DNA of 64,000 nt from Nitratireductor sp. ZSWI3 (GCF_024655565.1 NZ_JANKOF010000001.1:186001-250000); one strand, 5' to 3'. Counted from the stretch's first letter, positions 43,678 to 53,506 are shown. The notes: a model not told the origin generated them from the sequence alone. Program-made: numbers and translations.

Positions 43678-46167
43678 TCAATGGGCGGCCTTGAACCGGC
43701 GGAGCCTCAGCGCATTGCCGAGCACGAAGACACTCGACAGGGCCATGGCGCCCGCCGCGATGACCGGCGTGAACAGGATGCCGAAAGCCGGATAGAGCGC
43801 CCCCGCGGCGACCGGGATCAGGGCCGTGTTGTAGGCGAAGGCCCAGAACAGGTTCTGACGGATATTCGTGATCGTCGCCTTGGACAGGGCGATCGCGTTC
43901 GGCACGCCCAGAAGGCTGCCCGACATCAGCACCACATCCGCTGCCTCGATGGCGACGTCCGTGCCGGTGCCGATGGCAAGGCCCACATCCGCCTCGGCGA
44001 GCGGCGGGGCATCGTTGATGCCGTCGCCGACGAAGGCGAGCTTGCCATACCGGCTCTTGAGCGCGCGGACGGCATCGACCTTGCCGCCCGGCAACACTTC
44101 GGCCACGACCTCGTCGATGCCCAGCCGCGCCGCGACCGCCCTGGCGGTGCGGGCGTTGTCGCCGGTGATCATCGCGACCTTCAGGCCGAGATCGTGCAGG
44201 GCCTTGATCGCGGCGGGCGTCGTGTCCTTGATCGGATCGGCGACGGCGATGATCGCCGCAAGCGCGCCGTCGATCGCCGCATAAAGCGGCGACTTGCCCT
44301 CGTTCGCCAGGCGTTCGGCAGCCGCGCCGAAAGCCGCGACGTCATGGCCGAGTTCGCTCATGTAGCGATCGGCGCCGATCTCGACGCGCTTGCCGTCGGC
44401 CACCGCCTTCACCCCGAAGCCGGTAAGCGATTCGAACGCCGACACGAGCGGCAGAACGAGGCCTTCTCCTTCCGCGGCGTCCACGATCGCACGGGCGATC
44501 GGGTGCTCGGACCTGGTCTCGACGGCGGCGACGAGGCTGAGGACCTCCGTCCGGACGAAACCGGGGCTGAGCTCCAGATCCGTCAGTGTCGGCTTGCCTT
44601 CGGTCAGCGTGCCGGTCTTGTCGAGCGCGACGACCTGGGCGTCTTTCAGCAGTTGCAGTGCCTCGCCCTTGCGGAACAGCACGCCGAGCTCCGCACCGCG
44701 GCCGGTGCCCACCATGATCGAGGTCGGCGTCGCCAGACCCATGGCACAGGGGCAGGCGATGACCAGCACCGCCACGGCGTTGACCAGCGCGAAGGTCAGC
44801 GCGGGCGAAGGCGCAAAATAAAGCCACGCCGCGAAGGTGAGCGCTGCCACCGCGAAGACGGCCGGCACGAACCGCATGGTCACCTTGTCGACGAGGGCCT
44901 GGATCGGCAGCTTGGAGGCCTGCGCTTCCTCGACCAAGCGAATGATCTGCGAAAGCACGGTGTCACTGCCCACCGCCGTCGCACGGAACGCAAAGGCACC
45001 CGTCTGGTTGACGGTGCCGCCGACAACCTTGCTGTCGATGGACTTCGACACCGGGATCGGCTCACCCGTAATCATCGATTCGTCGACATAGCTGTCGCCC
45101 TCGATCACCTCGCCATCGACGGGAATGCGTTCGCCGGGCCTGACCTCGACGATATCGCCGGTGATGACCGCAGCAAGCGGCAGATCCTCCGCCTTGCCGT
45201 TTCGGCGAACGCGCGCGCTGCGAACCTGGAGCCCCGCCAGGCGCTTGATCGCCTCGGATGTGCGGCCCTTGGCACGGGCCTCGAGCAGCCGGCCGAGCAG
45301 GATCAGCGTCACGATGACGGCGGCGGCTTCATAATAGACGTTGATTGTGCCGGGCGGCAGGAAACCCGGCGCGAAGGTTGCGACCAGCGAATAGAAATAG
45401 GCCGCGAGCGAGCCGATGGCGACCAGCGAGTTCATGTCCGGCGCACGGCGCCAGAGCGCCGGAAGCCCCTTTTCATAGAAGCGGATGCCGGGGACGAAAA
45501 GAACGATCGTCGTCAACACAAACTGGATGTACCAGCTCCATTGCATTCCGATGGTGCGCGCGATGAGGTCATGCACGCCGGGGATGAAGTGGGCCCCCAT
45601 TTCCATCACGAAAACCGGCGCGGTCAGCACGGCGGCAAGCGTGAAATCGCGGGTCAGCTCGCGCAGCTCGGCTTCTTTCTTCTCGGCGTGCGCGGCATCT
45701 TCGTCGGTGCGCTCGGCGCCGATCGCCTTCGCCTCGTAGCCGGCGCCCTCGATCGCCGCGATCAGGATTGCCGCCTCGGCCGATCCCTTGATGGTCGCCC
45801 GCTCGGTCGCAAGGTTGACGACGGCTTCGCTGACGCCGGGAACGGCTTTCAGGGCGCGCTCGACATTGCCCACGCAGGAGGCGCATGTCATGCCTTCGAC
45901 CGCGAGCTCGACAGAACCGGCGCCGGCGGCGCCCGCCGGTACGAAATAGCCGGCGTTCTCGACCGCCTTGACGAGCGTCGCGCGCTCGATGGCTGCGTGC
46001 GTCGTGATGCTCGCCTTTTCAGTGGCGATGTTGACCGATACGGTTTCGACACCGGGCACGGCCGCAAGCGCGCGTTCGACGTTGCCCACGCAGGAGGCGC
46101 AGGTCATGCCCTCGATGGGCAGGGATATAGAGGTCGTCAGGTCTGTTTCTCGAACTGGGGCATTCAT
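43678..46167 (-). CDS. copA: Cu(I)-exporting P1B-1 ATPase CopA
   Basis: An 829-aa copper efflux pump. Two N-terminal HMA domains each carry [16 protein letters not shown]-domain [13 protein letters not shown]6 metal site [10 protein letters not shown], phosphorylation site [19 protein letters not shown] in the N-domain, hinge [14 protein letters not shown] (P for the commoner A), then the TM7 YN and TM8 MALSS residues that define Cu(I) transport. Expressed leftward from a CueR-type operator at 46213-46229. Confidence 0.96.
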   Translation of the reverse strand: MNAPVRETDLTTSISLPIEGMTCASCVGNVERALAAVPGVETVSVNIATEKASITTHAAIERATLVKAVENAGYFVPAGAAGAGSVELAVEGMTCASCVGNVERALKAVPGVSEAVVNLATERATIKGSAEAAILIAAIEGAGYEAKAIGAERTDEDAAHAEKKEAELRELTRDFTLAAVLTAPVFVMEMGAHFIPGVHDLIARTIGMQWSWYIQFVLTTIVLFVPGIRFYEKGLPALWRRAPDMNSLVAIGSLAAYFYSLVATFAPGFLPPGTINVYYEAAAVIVTLILLGRLLEARAKGRTSEAIKRLAGLQVRSARVRRNGKAEDLPLAAVITGDIVEVRPGERIPVDGEVIEGDSYVDESMITGEPIPVSKSIDSKVVGGTVNQTGAFAFRATAVGSDTVLSQIIRLVEEAQASKLPIQALVDKVTMRFVPAVFAVAALTFAAWLYFAPSPALTFALVNAVAVLVIACPCAMGLATPTSIMVGTGRGAELGVLFRKGEALQLLKDAQVVALDKTGTLTEGKPTLTDLELSPGFVRTEVLSLVAAVETRSEHPIARAIVDAAEGEGLVLPLVSAFESLTGFGVKAVADGKRVEIGADRYMSELGHDVAAFGAAAERLANEGKSPLYAAIDGALAAIIAVADPIKDTTPAAIKALHDLGLKVAMITGDNARTARAVAARLGIDEVVAEVLPGGKVDAVRALKSRYGKLAFVGDGINDAPPLAEADVGLAIGTGTDVAIEAADVVLMSGSLLGVPNAIALSKATITNIRQNLFWAFAYNTALIPVAAGALYPAFGILFTPVIAAGAMALSSVFVLGNALRLRRFKAAH

Positions 46168-46207
46168 GGGGGTGTTCCTGTTCCGGTATTCGAATGTGAA
46201 CGGAAGA

Positions 46208-46288
46208 TGGGGCTTCCCACCATGGGAAGGTCAAGGGGCATTTTTTTCTTTTCGAAAGTCCTTGACCTTCCCATGGTGGGAAGCCCCA
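46208..46288. promoter_or_regulatory. Divergent CueR-controlled promoters in a perfect 29-bp inverted repeat
   Basis: Two identical 29-bp arms face each other (46208-46236 and 46260-46288) around a T-rich 23-bp spacer. Each arm holds a -35 TTGACC and an overlapping 17-bp dyad CTTCCCATGGTGGGAAG (46267-46283 on +; its mirror 46213-46229). Rightward, TTGACC (46262-46267) is followed after 19-20 bp by an ACTTTA-like -10 toward copZ. Leftward, the same -35/dyad points to copA with a poorer -10. Overlong spacing with an internal dyad is the MerR/CueR promoter design. Confidence 0.8.
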
Positions 46289-46325
46289 CTTTAAGCGCCG
46301 TGAGATCAAACCAAGGAGATTTCTC

Positions 46326-46520
46326 ATGGAACTCAAGATCGAAAACATGACCTGCGGCGGTTGTGCCCGGGCCGTCGCAAAGGCCATCCAGTCCGTCGAT
46401 CCGGACGCCAGCGTCGAGGCAAATCCCGAGGCGCGCACGGTCAGGGTCGAAACGACCGCCTCTGCGGCGTCGCTTCGGCAGGCTTTGCAGCAGGCCGGCT
46501 ATCCGGCGGCGGCAAACTGA
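46326..46520 (+). CDS. copZ: CopZ-like heavy-metal-associated copper chaperone
   Basis: A 64-aa single HMA domain protein. [20 protein letters not shown] contains the CxxC Cu(I) site, and the betaalphabeta-betaalphabeta pattern fills the whole length. Delivers Cu(I) to CopA. Ribosome site aaggag lies nine bases before ATG. Driven by the rightward half of the CueR double operator, opposite to copA. Confidence 0.92.
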   Translation: MELKIENMTCGGCARAVAKAIQSVDPDASVEANPEARTVRVETTASAASLRQALQQAGYPAAAN

Positions 46521-46534
46521 TCGTGGCGAAGACG

Positions 46535-46930
46535 ATGAACAAGCTCACCCCGATCTTCATTGCCGGTGTGGCCGCCGTCAGCGCGGGGCTGGCCATCGCC
46601 CAAAGCCAGTTGAAGGCAGACGATACGATGCCGGCCGATCATTCCACGCACGGAACACCGGCCGCCGCATCCGACGCTTCTTCCACGCAGGCGTTCGCGG
46701 CAGCCAATGACCGCATGCACAAGGACATGATGATCGAATTCAGCGGCGACGCCGATATCGACTTCATGCGCGGCATGATCCCGCACCATCAGGGTGCCAT
46801 CGACATGGCGAAGGTGGTGCTGCAGTACGGCAAGGACGCGCAGGTCCGCAAGCTTGCCGAAGAGGTGATCGAAGCCCAGGAAGGCGAGATTGCCATGATG
46901 AAGAAATGGCTCGCCGAGCGTGGAGAGTGA
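46535..46930 (+). CDS. DUF305-family His/Met-rich exported protein
   Basis: A 131-aa secreted protein. Signal peptide [20 protein letters not shown], then a His/Met-rich domain with [20 protein letters not shown] and [12 protein letters not shown], the DUF305 signature. Family members bind copper in the periplasm (CopM-type). ATG 46535 is 15 bp after copZ stop, so the two form one copper-induced operon. A GTG at 46523 is an alternative start. Confidence 0.88.
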   Translation: MNKLTPIFIAGVAAVSAGLAIAQSQLKADDTMPADHSTHGTPAAASDASSTQAFAAANDRMHKDMMIEFSGDADIDFMRGMIPHHQGAIDMAKVVLQYGKDAQVRKLAEEVIEAQEGEIAMMKKWLAERGE

Positions 46931-46932
46931 CG

Positions 46933-46953
46933 GAGGCGGCCTTGAGCCGCCTC
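46933..46953 (+). terminator. Probable terminator after the copZ operon
   Basis: An 8-bp stem gaggcggc / gccgcctc with a 5-base loop begins three bases past the DUF305 stop. The nearest T-run (cctttt) is about 15 bases further on, so it is an imperfect rho-independent terminator. Confidence 0.45.
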
Positions 46954-47017
46954 ACCGCCGGGCCTTTTCCTTGACAGGATTGCGTTCGGCCTGCACCTTA
47001 AAGCGGCCCCGAACCCG

Positions 47018-47842
47018 TCAATCCTGCGACCGCTGAACCTCCTCGCGCAGCCAATCGCAGAAGCTGCGCGCCGCCGGGCGCTGGTCGCCTTCGCGGATCA
47101 GGGCGAAATACCAGTCCGGCCCTTTCAGCACAGTGGCCAACGGTGCGACGAGCAGTCGATCCTCCAGAAGGGACCGAAAGAGCGTCGGCGAGAGCAGCGC
47201 CACGCCGAGGCCGCCCACCGCCGCATTGGCGATGAGTTCGAAGATCGAATAGTCCACGGAGGCGAAGCGCAAGCCGCCCGGCATGGACCGCTCGGCCCGC
47301 GCGAACCACTTTGCCCAGTCGGGATGAGGCAGGAGGTCGAAGTTTGCCAGATCCTCCGGCGCAGCGAGAGTCCGTGATCCGAGCAGGTTTGGCGCGACCA
47401 TCGGCGTCACGTCGACAGGCATGAGAGGGTATTCGTCAAGCCCATCCCATCCCCCGCGTCCCGTCCGGATGGCGACATCGAAGGCCGTCGGATCACGCAC
47501 ATCCGAGGAAATGTCGAGCTCGATGGAGGCCCCGCCCGCTGCTCGGTAGCCCGACAGGCGCGGCGCCAGCCAGCGGGATGCAAATGTAGGCGGTGCTGTT
47601 ACCCTGAGCGGCGTCGTCCCTGCCCGAAACGCATCGAGGGCATTGTTGAGATGGTCCAGTGCGTTGCGAACCTCGCACGCCAGCGCTACAGCGGCAGCGG
47701 TCGGAACAACCCTGCGCCCCGCGCGCGTGAACAAAGGCTGGCCGAGTTCGGCTTCGAGGCTGCGGATGCGCAGGCTGACGGCGGCGGGCGTCAGCGCCAG
47801 GCGATCGGCCGCGCCGGCAAAGCTGCCGACGCTCACGCACAT
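47018..47842 (-). CDS. GcvA-type LysR regulator with unclear start
   Basis: LysR regulator with HTH SFAGAADRLALTPAAVSLRI and a GcvA-like effector domain (APPTFASRWLAPRLSGYRAA). The first ATG, 47842, gives 274 aa but cuts the first helix: the in-frame codons just upstream read VESLRIFE, the expected start of a GcvA HTH, yet no ATG, GTG or TTG occurs before the stop at 47894-47896. An ATG at 47897 lies in another frame (MTRKTNHSTLC then stop). So the gene uses a rare start, carries a frameshift, or is sequence-damaged. Divergent from the PhzF-like gene. Confidence 0.75.
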   Translation of the reverse strand: MCVSVGSFAGAADRLALTPAAVSLRIRSLEAELGQPLFTRAGRRVVPTAAAVALACEVRNALDHLNNALDAFRAGTTPLRVTAPPTFASRWLAPRLSGYRAAGGASIELDISSDVRDPTAFDVAIRTGRGGWDGLDEYPLMPVDVTPMVAPNLLGSRTLAAPEDLANFDLLPHPDWAKWFARAERSMPGGLRFASVDYSIFELIANAAVGGLGVALLSPTLFRSLLEDRLLVAPLATVLKGPDWYFALIREGDQRPAARSFCDWLREEVQRSQD

Positions 47843-47977
47843 TTCGAAGATCCGGAGGGATTCAACAGAGGGTCGAATGATTAGTTTTCCTTGTCATACG
47901 GGCAAGGAATGCGCGTTTTGCCGCCGCGATGGCTTGATGCACAGTCCTTCTTAAATCGGAAGGATAGGAGTTCCGCC

Positions 47978-48865
47978 ATGTCGCCGCAATCGAGCACTGC
48001 AACCCTGATAGCCGGGCTGATCGACGTCTTCGCCGATGCCGCGCTGTCTGGCAATCCTCTGGCCGTCGTCGAAGACGCAGATGGACTTTCCGAGGCGCAG
48101 ATGCGCCGGATCGCCGGCGAGTTCAACCAGGCCGAAACGACCTTCGTCATGCGCAGCGGCCGGGCCGATCTCAAGCTCCGCTCGTTCACCGCAGCGGGCG
48201 CGGAAGTTGGCGGTGCCGGTCACAACGCGCTGGGAGCCTGGCTCTGGCTGGCGCAGGAAGGCAGGCTCGGCCCGATCGACGCTCCCCGGCTGTTCCACCA
48301 GGAGATCGGCAATGAGGTTCTGCCGATCGAGCTCCGCCCCGTCGACGGGCGGATCTTTGGCCATATGAAGCAGGCAAGGCTCAAGCTGGGGCCGGCGCTC
48401 GTCGAGGTTCCACCCCTGGCGGCGGCCCTCGGCCTGGCGCCGGAAGATATCTGCGCCGAGCCGGCTCCGCGCGTCGCCGATACGGGCGTGGCGCACCTGC
48501 TGGTGCATCTGCGCGATGCTGCGGCGGTCGATCGTGCTGAGCCTGCCAGCAAGGGCCTCCTCAAGCTCCTCGGCGCGGTCGCGGCCGAAGGCTGCTATGT
48601 CTATGCCCTGGAAGGCCCTGTGCCACAGCGCGCCTATGCGCGGTTCTTCAACCCCACGGTCGGGTTATTGGAAGATGCGGCGACCGGCACGGCGGCCGGG
48701 CCTCTCGGCGCTTACCTTGCAAGCGAAGGCCTGATCTCGGACTCCATCGAGGTCGAACAGGGCACCAGGATGGGGCGGCGCAGCATCCTCCAGGTCAAAC
48801 TGGCCCCGGAGCCCGAGATTTCCGGCGCCGGCATCGTCGTCATGCGCGGCACGCTTTCCATCTGA
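47978..48865 (+). CDS. PhzF-family isomerase/epimerase
   Basis: A 295-aa PhzF-fold protein. The catalytic Glu is in FNQAETTFVMR, followed by the conserved FTAAGAEVGGAGHNALG and, in the second half, EDAATGTAAGPLGAYLASEG. The family isomerises or epimerises small acids (phenazine or diaminopimelate-like chemistry), but no phenazine genes are nearby, so the substrate is unknown. ATG 47978 follows aggataggag. Divergent from the LysR gene at 47018-47842, its likely regulator. Confidence 0.88.
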   Translation: MSPQSSTATLIAGLIDVFADAALSGNPLAVVEDADGLSEAQMRRIAGEFNQAETTFVMRSGRADLKLRSFTAAGAEVGGAGHNALGAWLWLAQEGRLGPIDAPRLFHQEIGNEVLPIELRPVDGRIFGHMKQARLKLGPALVEVPPLAAALGLAPEDICAEPAPRVADTGVAHLLVHLRDAAAVDRAEPASKGLLKLLGAVAAEGCYVYALEGPVPQRAYARFFNPTVGLLEDAATGTAAGPLGAYLASEGLISDSIEVEQGTRMGRRSILQVKLAPEPEISGAGIVVMRGTLSI

Positions 48866-48968
48866 ACTGCAACGGACGAACCACCGAAAACGACAGGGTG
48901 CGCGGCCTCACGCCGGACGCCGGCGCGAGCGCCCAGCTTCGACGACACATCAGCAGGATGGGAACGAC

Positions 48969-50201
48969 ATGATCCTGACCCGCCGCAACTTCAACAGAGG
49001 CGCGCTTTCGCTGCGCGCCGCCATCGCCAGCACACCCGCAACCGCACAATCCCAGGAGGAAGGCCAAATGCTCTCGATCACTCCCTATAAGATTGAGATC
49101 GGCGACGAAGCGATCGCTGATCTCAAAGACCGTCTCGGCCGGGTGCGCTGGCCCGAGCCGATCACCGAGGATTGGTCACGCGGCCAGCCCATCAAGCTCG
49201 TCAAGGAGCTGGCCGATCAGTGGCGGAACGCTTACGACTGGCGCGCACACGAGCGCGAGCTCAACCGCTATCCTCACTTTATGACTGAAATCGACGGCCA
49301 GCCGATCCATTTCATGCACATCAAATCGCCGGTGCCCGATGCCTTGCCCCTGATCCTCAGCCATGGCTGGCCCGGCAGTTTCGTCGAGTTCTTCGACCTC
49401 ATCGGGCCGCTGACGGACCCGAAGGCACATGGACTCGACGAGTCGATCGCTTTCGATCTGGTCATCCCATCGCTGCCGGGCTTCGGTTTCTCAAGCCCGA
49501 TGAGGTCGCCGGGCTGGGACAGCGCGAAGACCGCCAAAGCCTGGGACAGGCTGATGAAAGGGCTGGGCTATGAGCGCTACGGTGCCCATGGCGGCGATGC
49601 CGGCGCTCTTGTCGGGCGCGAGCTTGGAATACTGGCGCCGAAAGGCCTCGTCGGCACACATCTTCTTCAGATATTCGCCTTTCCCTCGGGCCAGCCGGGC
49701 GAGATGGAGAAGCTCTCCCCATTCGAACTGGAGGGAATGGCAAACCTCGCCAATTTCGAAAAATACGGCGGATACCAAGCCATCCAGTCGAAACGCCCTG
49801 GAACGCTCGCCTTCGCCCTCGTCGACTCGCCGGTCGGCCAATTGGCCTGGAACGCGGAGTTGTGGTTCGGCTTCGAGGGCGCCGGTGCCGACCATATGGA
49901 CCGCGAGCTCTATCTGACCATCAACTCCATCTACTGGTTCACCGCCACCAGCGGGTCGGCCGCCAACGTCTATTACGAGGACACCCAGACCGGAGCGGGA
50001 TATCGGGAAACAAACAATCCCACACCCACTGGCGTTGCCGTGTTCCCCGAGGACTTCCGATCCGTCCGCAGCTTCGCCGCGCGCTCCAACAACATCGTCC
50101 ACTGGACCGAAATGCCCCACGGCGGCCACTTCGCCGCCTCCCAGGCGCCGGACCTCCTCGTGGCGGACATTCGCAAGTTCTTCGGGAGCTTGACCGGCTA
50201 G
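48969..50201 (+). CDS. Epoxide-hydrolase-like alpha/beta hydrolase, copy 1 (possible Tat leader)
   Basis: Alpha/beta hydrolase with the EHN N-terminal domain (IADLKDRLGRVRWPEPITED). Oxyanion motif HGWPGS, nucleophile Asp in AHGGDAGALVG, lid Tyr-rich region and C-terminal His in MPHGGHFAA fit microsomal-type epoxide hydrolase. The first ATG (48969) adds LTRRNFNRG and a weak hydrophobic stretch resembling a decayed Tat signal. An internal ATG at 49068 has the much better ribosome site aggaggaagg, so the enzyme may be cytoplasmic. A second homologue lies at 58863-60047. Confidence 0.85.
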   Translation: MILTRRNFNRGALSLRAAIASTPATAQSQEEGQMLSITPYKIEIGDEAIADLKDRLGRVRWPEPITEDWSRGQPIKLVKELADQWRNAYDWRAHERELNRYPHFMTEIDGQPIHFMHIKSPVPDALPLILSHGWPGSFVEFFDLIGPLTDPKAHGLDESIAFDLVIPSLPGFGFSSPMRSPGWDSAKTAKAWDRLMKGLGYERYGAHGGDAGALVGRELGILAPKGLVGTHLLQIFAFPSGQPGEMEKLSPFELEGMANLANFEKYGGYQAIQSKRPGTLAFALVDSPVGQLAWNAELWFGFEGAGADHMDRELYLTINSIYWFTATSGSAANVYYEDTQTGAGYRETNNPTPTGVAVFPEDFRSVRSFAARSNNIVHWTEMPHGGHFAASQAPDLLVADIRKFFGSLTG

Positions 50202-50567
50202 GCTTTATGCGTGATGCGCATGAGAGATATCCCAATAAATGCATTGGACAGATGTGCCGCCGAATGGTTCAACAACAGGTGCAAGGCATCGATCCTTGTG
50301 TTCGGGGCTTTGACCCGTTGCGGATTGGCGAAAAGTCATCCCTTTCATGGAGCTGGTGGTGCGTTTGAAGACAATCAAAAACGCGAAACCTTGGTGGGGA
50401 ACAACAACAAACACAACCAGTGCATCTCCAGGAGAAACGGATGCACTCGCGGCCTTCGGGCGGGGTGTGGACGTCTCATGCATACACCAAGCGGCGGGGC
50501 AGGCTAGGGGCCCGGCGACCAGTTCTTCGTATTCGATCATCCAAGCAGAAGAATCCGGAGACAAATC
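50202..50567. promoter_or_regulatory. 366-bp non-coding leader of the tricarboxylate-transporter operon
   Basis: No ORF here looks like a protein. Near its left end is ccaataaatgcattgg (50232-50247; dyad CCAAT/ATTGG). Its aaatgcattggaca part (50237-50250) recurs exactly upstream of pxpA (54501-54514). The tctC start is ~320 bp further on, so the promoter is either far upstream with a long leader or elsewhere in this stretch. I see no terminator or riboswitch-like fold by eye. Confidence 0.4.
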
Positions 50568-51515
50568 ATGAATTTACTTCCCAAGATACTGTTGGGGCTC
50601 AGCGCGCTGACCTTGGCCGCGACGGGTGCAGCGCCGGCCATGGCCGAGTACCCGGAGAAACCGGTGACGATCATTGTCGGGTTCGGTGCCGGCGGCGGCG
50701 TCGACACGGTCAGCCGCGCGGCGGCGAATGCGCTTGGCGAAAGCCTTGGCCAGCCGGTCACCATCAAGAACCAGCCGGGTGCCGGCGGCGGGCTCGCCAC
50801 GACCGCGCTCAAGGCGATGCCGGCCGACGGCTACAACGTCGTCGCCACCACCTCGACGACGCTGACCTTCGATCCGCATACGCAGGAGCTTGCCTTCAAT
50901 GTCGACGACTTCGACTACATCGCCGCTTTCGGTGTGTTTCCCGAGGCGCTGATCTCGCTGCCTGGCCGCGGCTGGAAGACCTTTGCCGACACGCTGGCCG
51001 AAGCCAAATCCAAGGGCGAGCCGATGAGCTACGCCTCCACCACCTCGGTGGACCGCGTGGTGGTCGGGATGATCGCCAAGCAGGAAGGCGTCACACTCAA
51101 CCCCACGCCGACCAAGGGCGGCGCGGAGGCGGTGGCCCAGACGCTGGGCGGCCATGTGGATTTCGCCTACAGCTCCGGCACCTATTACGCCCAGGCCGAG
51201 GCGGGCAATCTTCAGGTTCTGGCTGTCTTCGGCGACGAGCGCATCGACGGCTTCCCCGATACGCCGACCCTGCAGGAACTGGGCTACGACATTTCCAGCA
51301 TGAACATGGTCCTCTTCCTGATCCCCAAGGGCGCGCCCGACGAGGTCAAGGCCAAGCTGACGGAAGCCTTCGGCGCCGCCGCAAAGGACCTGCAGTTGCT
51401 GGACACGCTGAAGAAGCGGAACATGGGTTCGTTCGTGCCGGTGGGCGAGGAGATTTCCACCCTCATCCACAAGCAGAGCGAGCAGTTCAAAGCGGCTGTC
51501 GAAGCAAGCAAGTAA
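50568..51515 (+). CDS. Tripartite tricarboxylate transporter binding protein (TctC/Bug)
   Basis: Periplasmic binding protein of 315 aa. Sec signal (LLGLSALTLAATGAAPAMAE), then the Bug-family YPEKPVTIIVGFGAGGGVD, and VTIKNQPGAGGGLATTALK. Captures a small carboxylate for the TctAB-like membrane complex encoded directly downstream; the ligand cannot be read from sequence. Confidence 0.93.
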   Translation: MNLLPKILLGLSALTLAATGAAPAMAEYPEKPVTIIVGFGAGGGVDTVSRAAANALGESLGQPVTIKNQPGAGGGLATTALKAMPADGYNVVATTSTTLTFDPHTQELAFNVDDFDYIAAFGVFPEALISLPGRGWKTFADTLAEAKSKGEPMSYASTTSVDRVVVGMIAKQEGVTLNPTPTKGGAEAVAQTLGGHVDFAYSSGTYYAQAEAGNLQVLAVFGDERIDGFPDTPTLQELGYDISSMNMVLFLIPKGAPDEVKAKLTEAFGAAAKDLQLLDTLKKRNMGSFVPVGEEISTLIHKQSEQFKAAVEASK

Positions 51516-51516
51516 G

Positions 51517-51978
51517 ATGAACGGCGACATTCAGGGCAGGCGCATTTCGCGCTTGCCCCAGTTCAGGAAGGCCCTTGGCGAATTGATCGTCGTCGGAGGC
51601 GCCAGTCTGGCCATGATCTTTTGGATCATCCCGGCCCAGACGAGCGCAGGGGGCGAACTGGGTCTTTCGCCGCAACTGGTGCCGACGGTCTGCTCGGCGG
51701 CAATCGGTCTTCTGACCCTGTTCCGTTTCATCGCGACTTTGATTTCGACACCGACGCGGGAACCCGGCGACGATGCGCCGATCCACTATGCGCTGAGCAT
51801 GATTGCCGCCACCGTGGCCGGCATTGCCGCGATCGCCTATCTGGGCTGGGCCGTCGGCGGGGCGGTCCTTGCGCTGCTGGTGCTTCTGGTGCTCGGCGAG
51901 CGAAGGGCGCTCATGCTTGCGGCGCTGCCGGTTCTGGTCGCGGTGCTGTTGTTCCTGATCCAGAAGATGGGGATCTAG
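51517..51978 (+). CDS. Tripartite tricarboxylate transporter small subunit (TctB)
   Basis: A 153-aa membrane protein with four TM segments, pattern of TctB (LIVVGGASLAMIFWIIPAQT near the start, LALLVLLVLGERRALMLAAL near the end). It begins one base after tctC stop and ends one base before tctA start. Confidence 0.88.
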   Translation: MNGDIQGRRISRLPQFRKALGELIVVGGASLAMIFWIIPAQTSAGGELGLSPQLVPTVCSAAIGLLTLFRFIATLISTPTREPGDDAPIHYALSMIAATVAGIAAIAYLGWAVGGAVLALLVLLVLGERRALMLAALPVLVAVLLFLIQKMGI

Positions 51979-51979
51979 G

Positions 51980-53491
51980 TTGGAGAACATTCTTCTCGGC
52001 GCGGGCGACGCCTTCTCGCTAACGGCGATCGCGGCCGTGTTCGGGGGCATCCTGCTCGGCTACATCGTCGGCGTGGTGCCGGGGCTCAGTCGGCCGGCGG
52101 CGCTCGCGGTTGCGGTTCCGCTGACCTATTACATGACGCCCATCGCGGCCATTGCGTTTCTGGTCGGCGTGACGAAGGCGAGTGCGGCGGGCGGCGCCAC
52201 GGGCGCCATCATGCTCAACACGCCGGGCGAGCCGAGCTCGGCGGCCACCTGCTATGACGGTTATCCGCTGGCGCGGGCGGGCAAGGCCGCCAAGGCGTTG
52301 AAGATCGCGCTGTATTCATCGGTGTTCGGCGACATGGTCTCGACGCTGGTGCTGATCGCGCTCGCCATGCCGCTCGCCTCCTTCGCCCTGAAGATGGGAC
52401 CGGTGGAGATGACGTCGGTGATGATCTTTGCGCTGACCTTCATCGCGGCCCTTTCCGGCACGTCTCTCACCAAGGGGCTGGTGTCGGGCATCTTCGGCAT
52501 CCTGCTTGCGACCGTCGGCCTCGACCCGGAAAGCGCCACGCCGCGCCTGACCTTCGGCATGATCGAGCTTTTCGACGGAATACCCCTTGTGTCCGCCACC
52601 GTCGGCATGCTGGCCTTCACGGAAATGCTGGTTCAGGCGGAGGCCTATATCAGGGCGCGCAAGACCGGCGAGGAAATCCAGAAGATGGAACTCCTGCCGG
52701 ACGACAATGGCGTTTCGCTGGAAGAGGTCCGCGAGGTGGCGCCGACCGCCGTCCGTTCGACGCTGGTGGGGATCGCGGCAGGCATCATCCCAGGGCTGGG
52801 GCCCACCATCGGCGCGTTTCTCGCCTATGTCGTGGCCAAGAAATTTGCCAGGCCCGGCGACCGTTACGGCGAGGGCGACATCAAGGGCGTCGCTGCCACC
52901 GAGGCGGCGGACAATGCCGTGCTGCCGGCAAGCTTCATTCCGCTCTTCGCCATCGGCTTGCCGGGCAGCGTTTCGGCGGCGATCCTGGTTGCCGCGTTCA
53001 TGATGCACGGCGTCGTGCCGGGCCCGCTGGTCTTCGAGCAGCATCCGCGCCTGATGTACGGCATCTATGTCTCGATGCTGGTGGCAAGCTTCTGCATGCT
53101 GATCGTGGGCCGGGTCGGTCTCACCTTCTTCGCGCGGATCGGCAGCGTTCCGGCTGTCATCATCATCCCGATGGTGATCGTCTTCTGCACGCTCGGATCC
53201 TTCCTCGAACATCATGCGATGTTCTCGGTCTATGCGATGGTGGTGCTCGGCGTGGTCGGGTACTTCATGCAGCGCTACGGCTATTCGGTCGTCACATTCC
53301 TCATCGGCTTCGTGATCGGGCCGCTGTTCGAGCTGTCGCTCCGCCAATCGATCATCGTCACCAATCATCGGCTGGAGGCGGTGCTGCAACACCCCATCGC
53401 CCTAGGCTTCCTGGTGATGTCGGTGGCGGCGGCGATCTTCTTCGTCAAGCCGGCGGGCAAGCTCGCCCAGGCGCAACAGACCGGCGTCTGA
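51980..53491 (+). CDS. Tripartite tricarboxylate transporter large subunit (TctA)
   Basis: A 503-aa permease with about twelve TM segments. Signature GYIVGVVPGLSRPAALAVAV and the conserved KASAAGGATGAIMLNTPGEP, repeated in modified form at GIAAGIIPGLGPTIGAFLAY. The start codon is TTG 51980 (TTG GAG AAC). Converges with a LysR gene across a hairpin terminator. Confidence 0.93.
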   Translation: MENILLGAGDAFSLTAIAAVFGGILLGYIVGVVPGLSRPAALAVAVPLTYYMTPIAAIAFLVGVTKASAAGGATGAIMLNTPGEPSSAATCYDGYPLARAGKAAKALKIALYSSVFGDMVSTLVLIALAMPLASFALKMGPVEMTSVMIFALTFIAALSGTSLTKGLVSGIFGILLATVGLDPESATPRLTFGMIELFDGIPLVSATVGMLAFTEMLVQAEAYIRARKTGEEIQKMELLPDDNGVSLEEVREVAPTAVRSTLVGIAAGIIPGLGPTIGAFLAYVVAKKFARPGDRYGEGDIKGVAATEAADNAVLPASFIPLFAIGLPGSVSAAILVAAFMMHGVVPGPLVFEQHPRLMYGIYVSMLVASFCMLIVGRVGLTFFARIGSVPAVIIIPMVIVFCTLGSFLEHHAMFSVYAMVVLGVVGYFMQRYGYSVVTFLIGFVIGPLFELSLRQSIIVTNHRLEAVLQHPIALGFLVMSVAAAIFFVKPAGKLAQAQQTGV

Positions 53492-53506
53492 CCGGAATGG
53501 TGAAAA

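Noticed and set aside
43681-46350. 889-codon open frame opposite copA
   Set aside because: Shadow of copA; the sequence is low in hydrophobics and rich in Arg/Asp/Gly, with no ribosome site.
50211-50507. 98-codon frame in the tctC leader as a possible gene or transposase remnant
   Set aside because: No recognisable motif, no ribosome site, and it overlaps the palindromic element; treated as non-coding.
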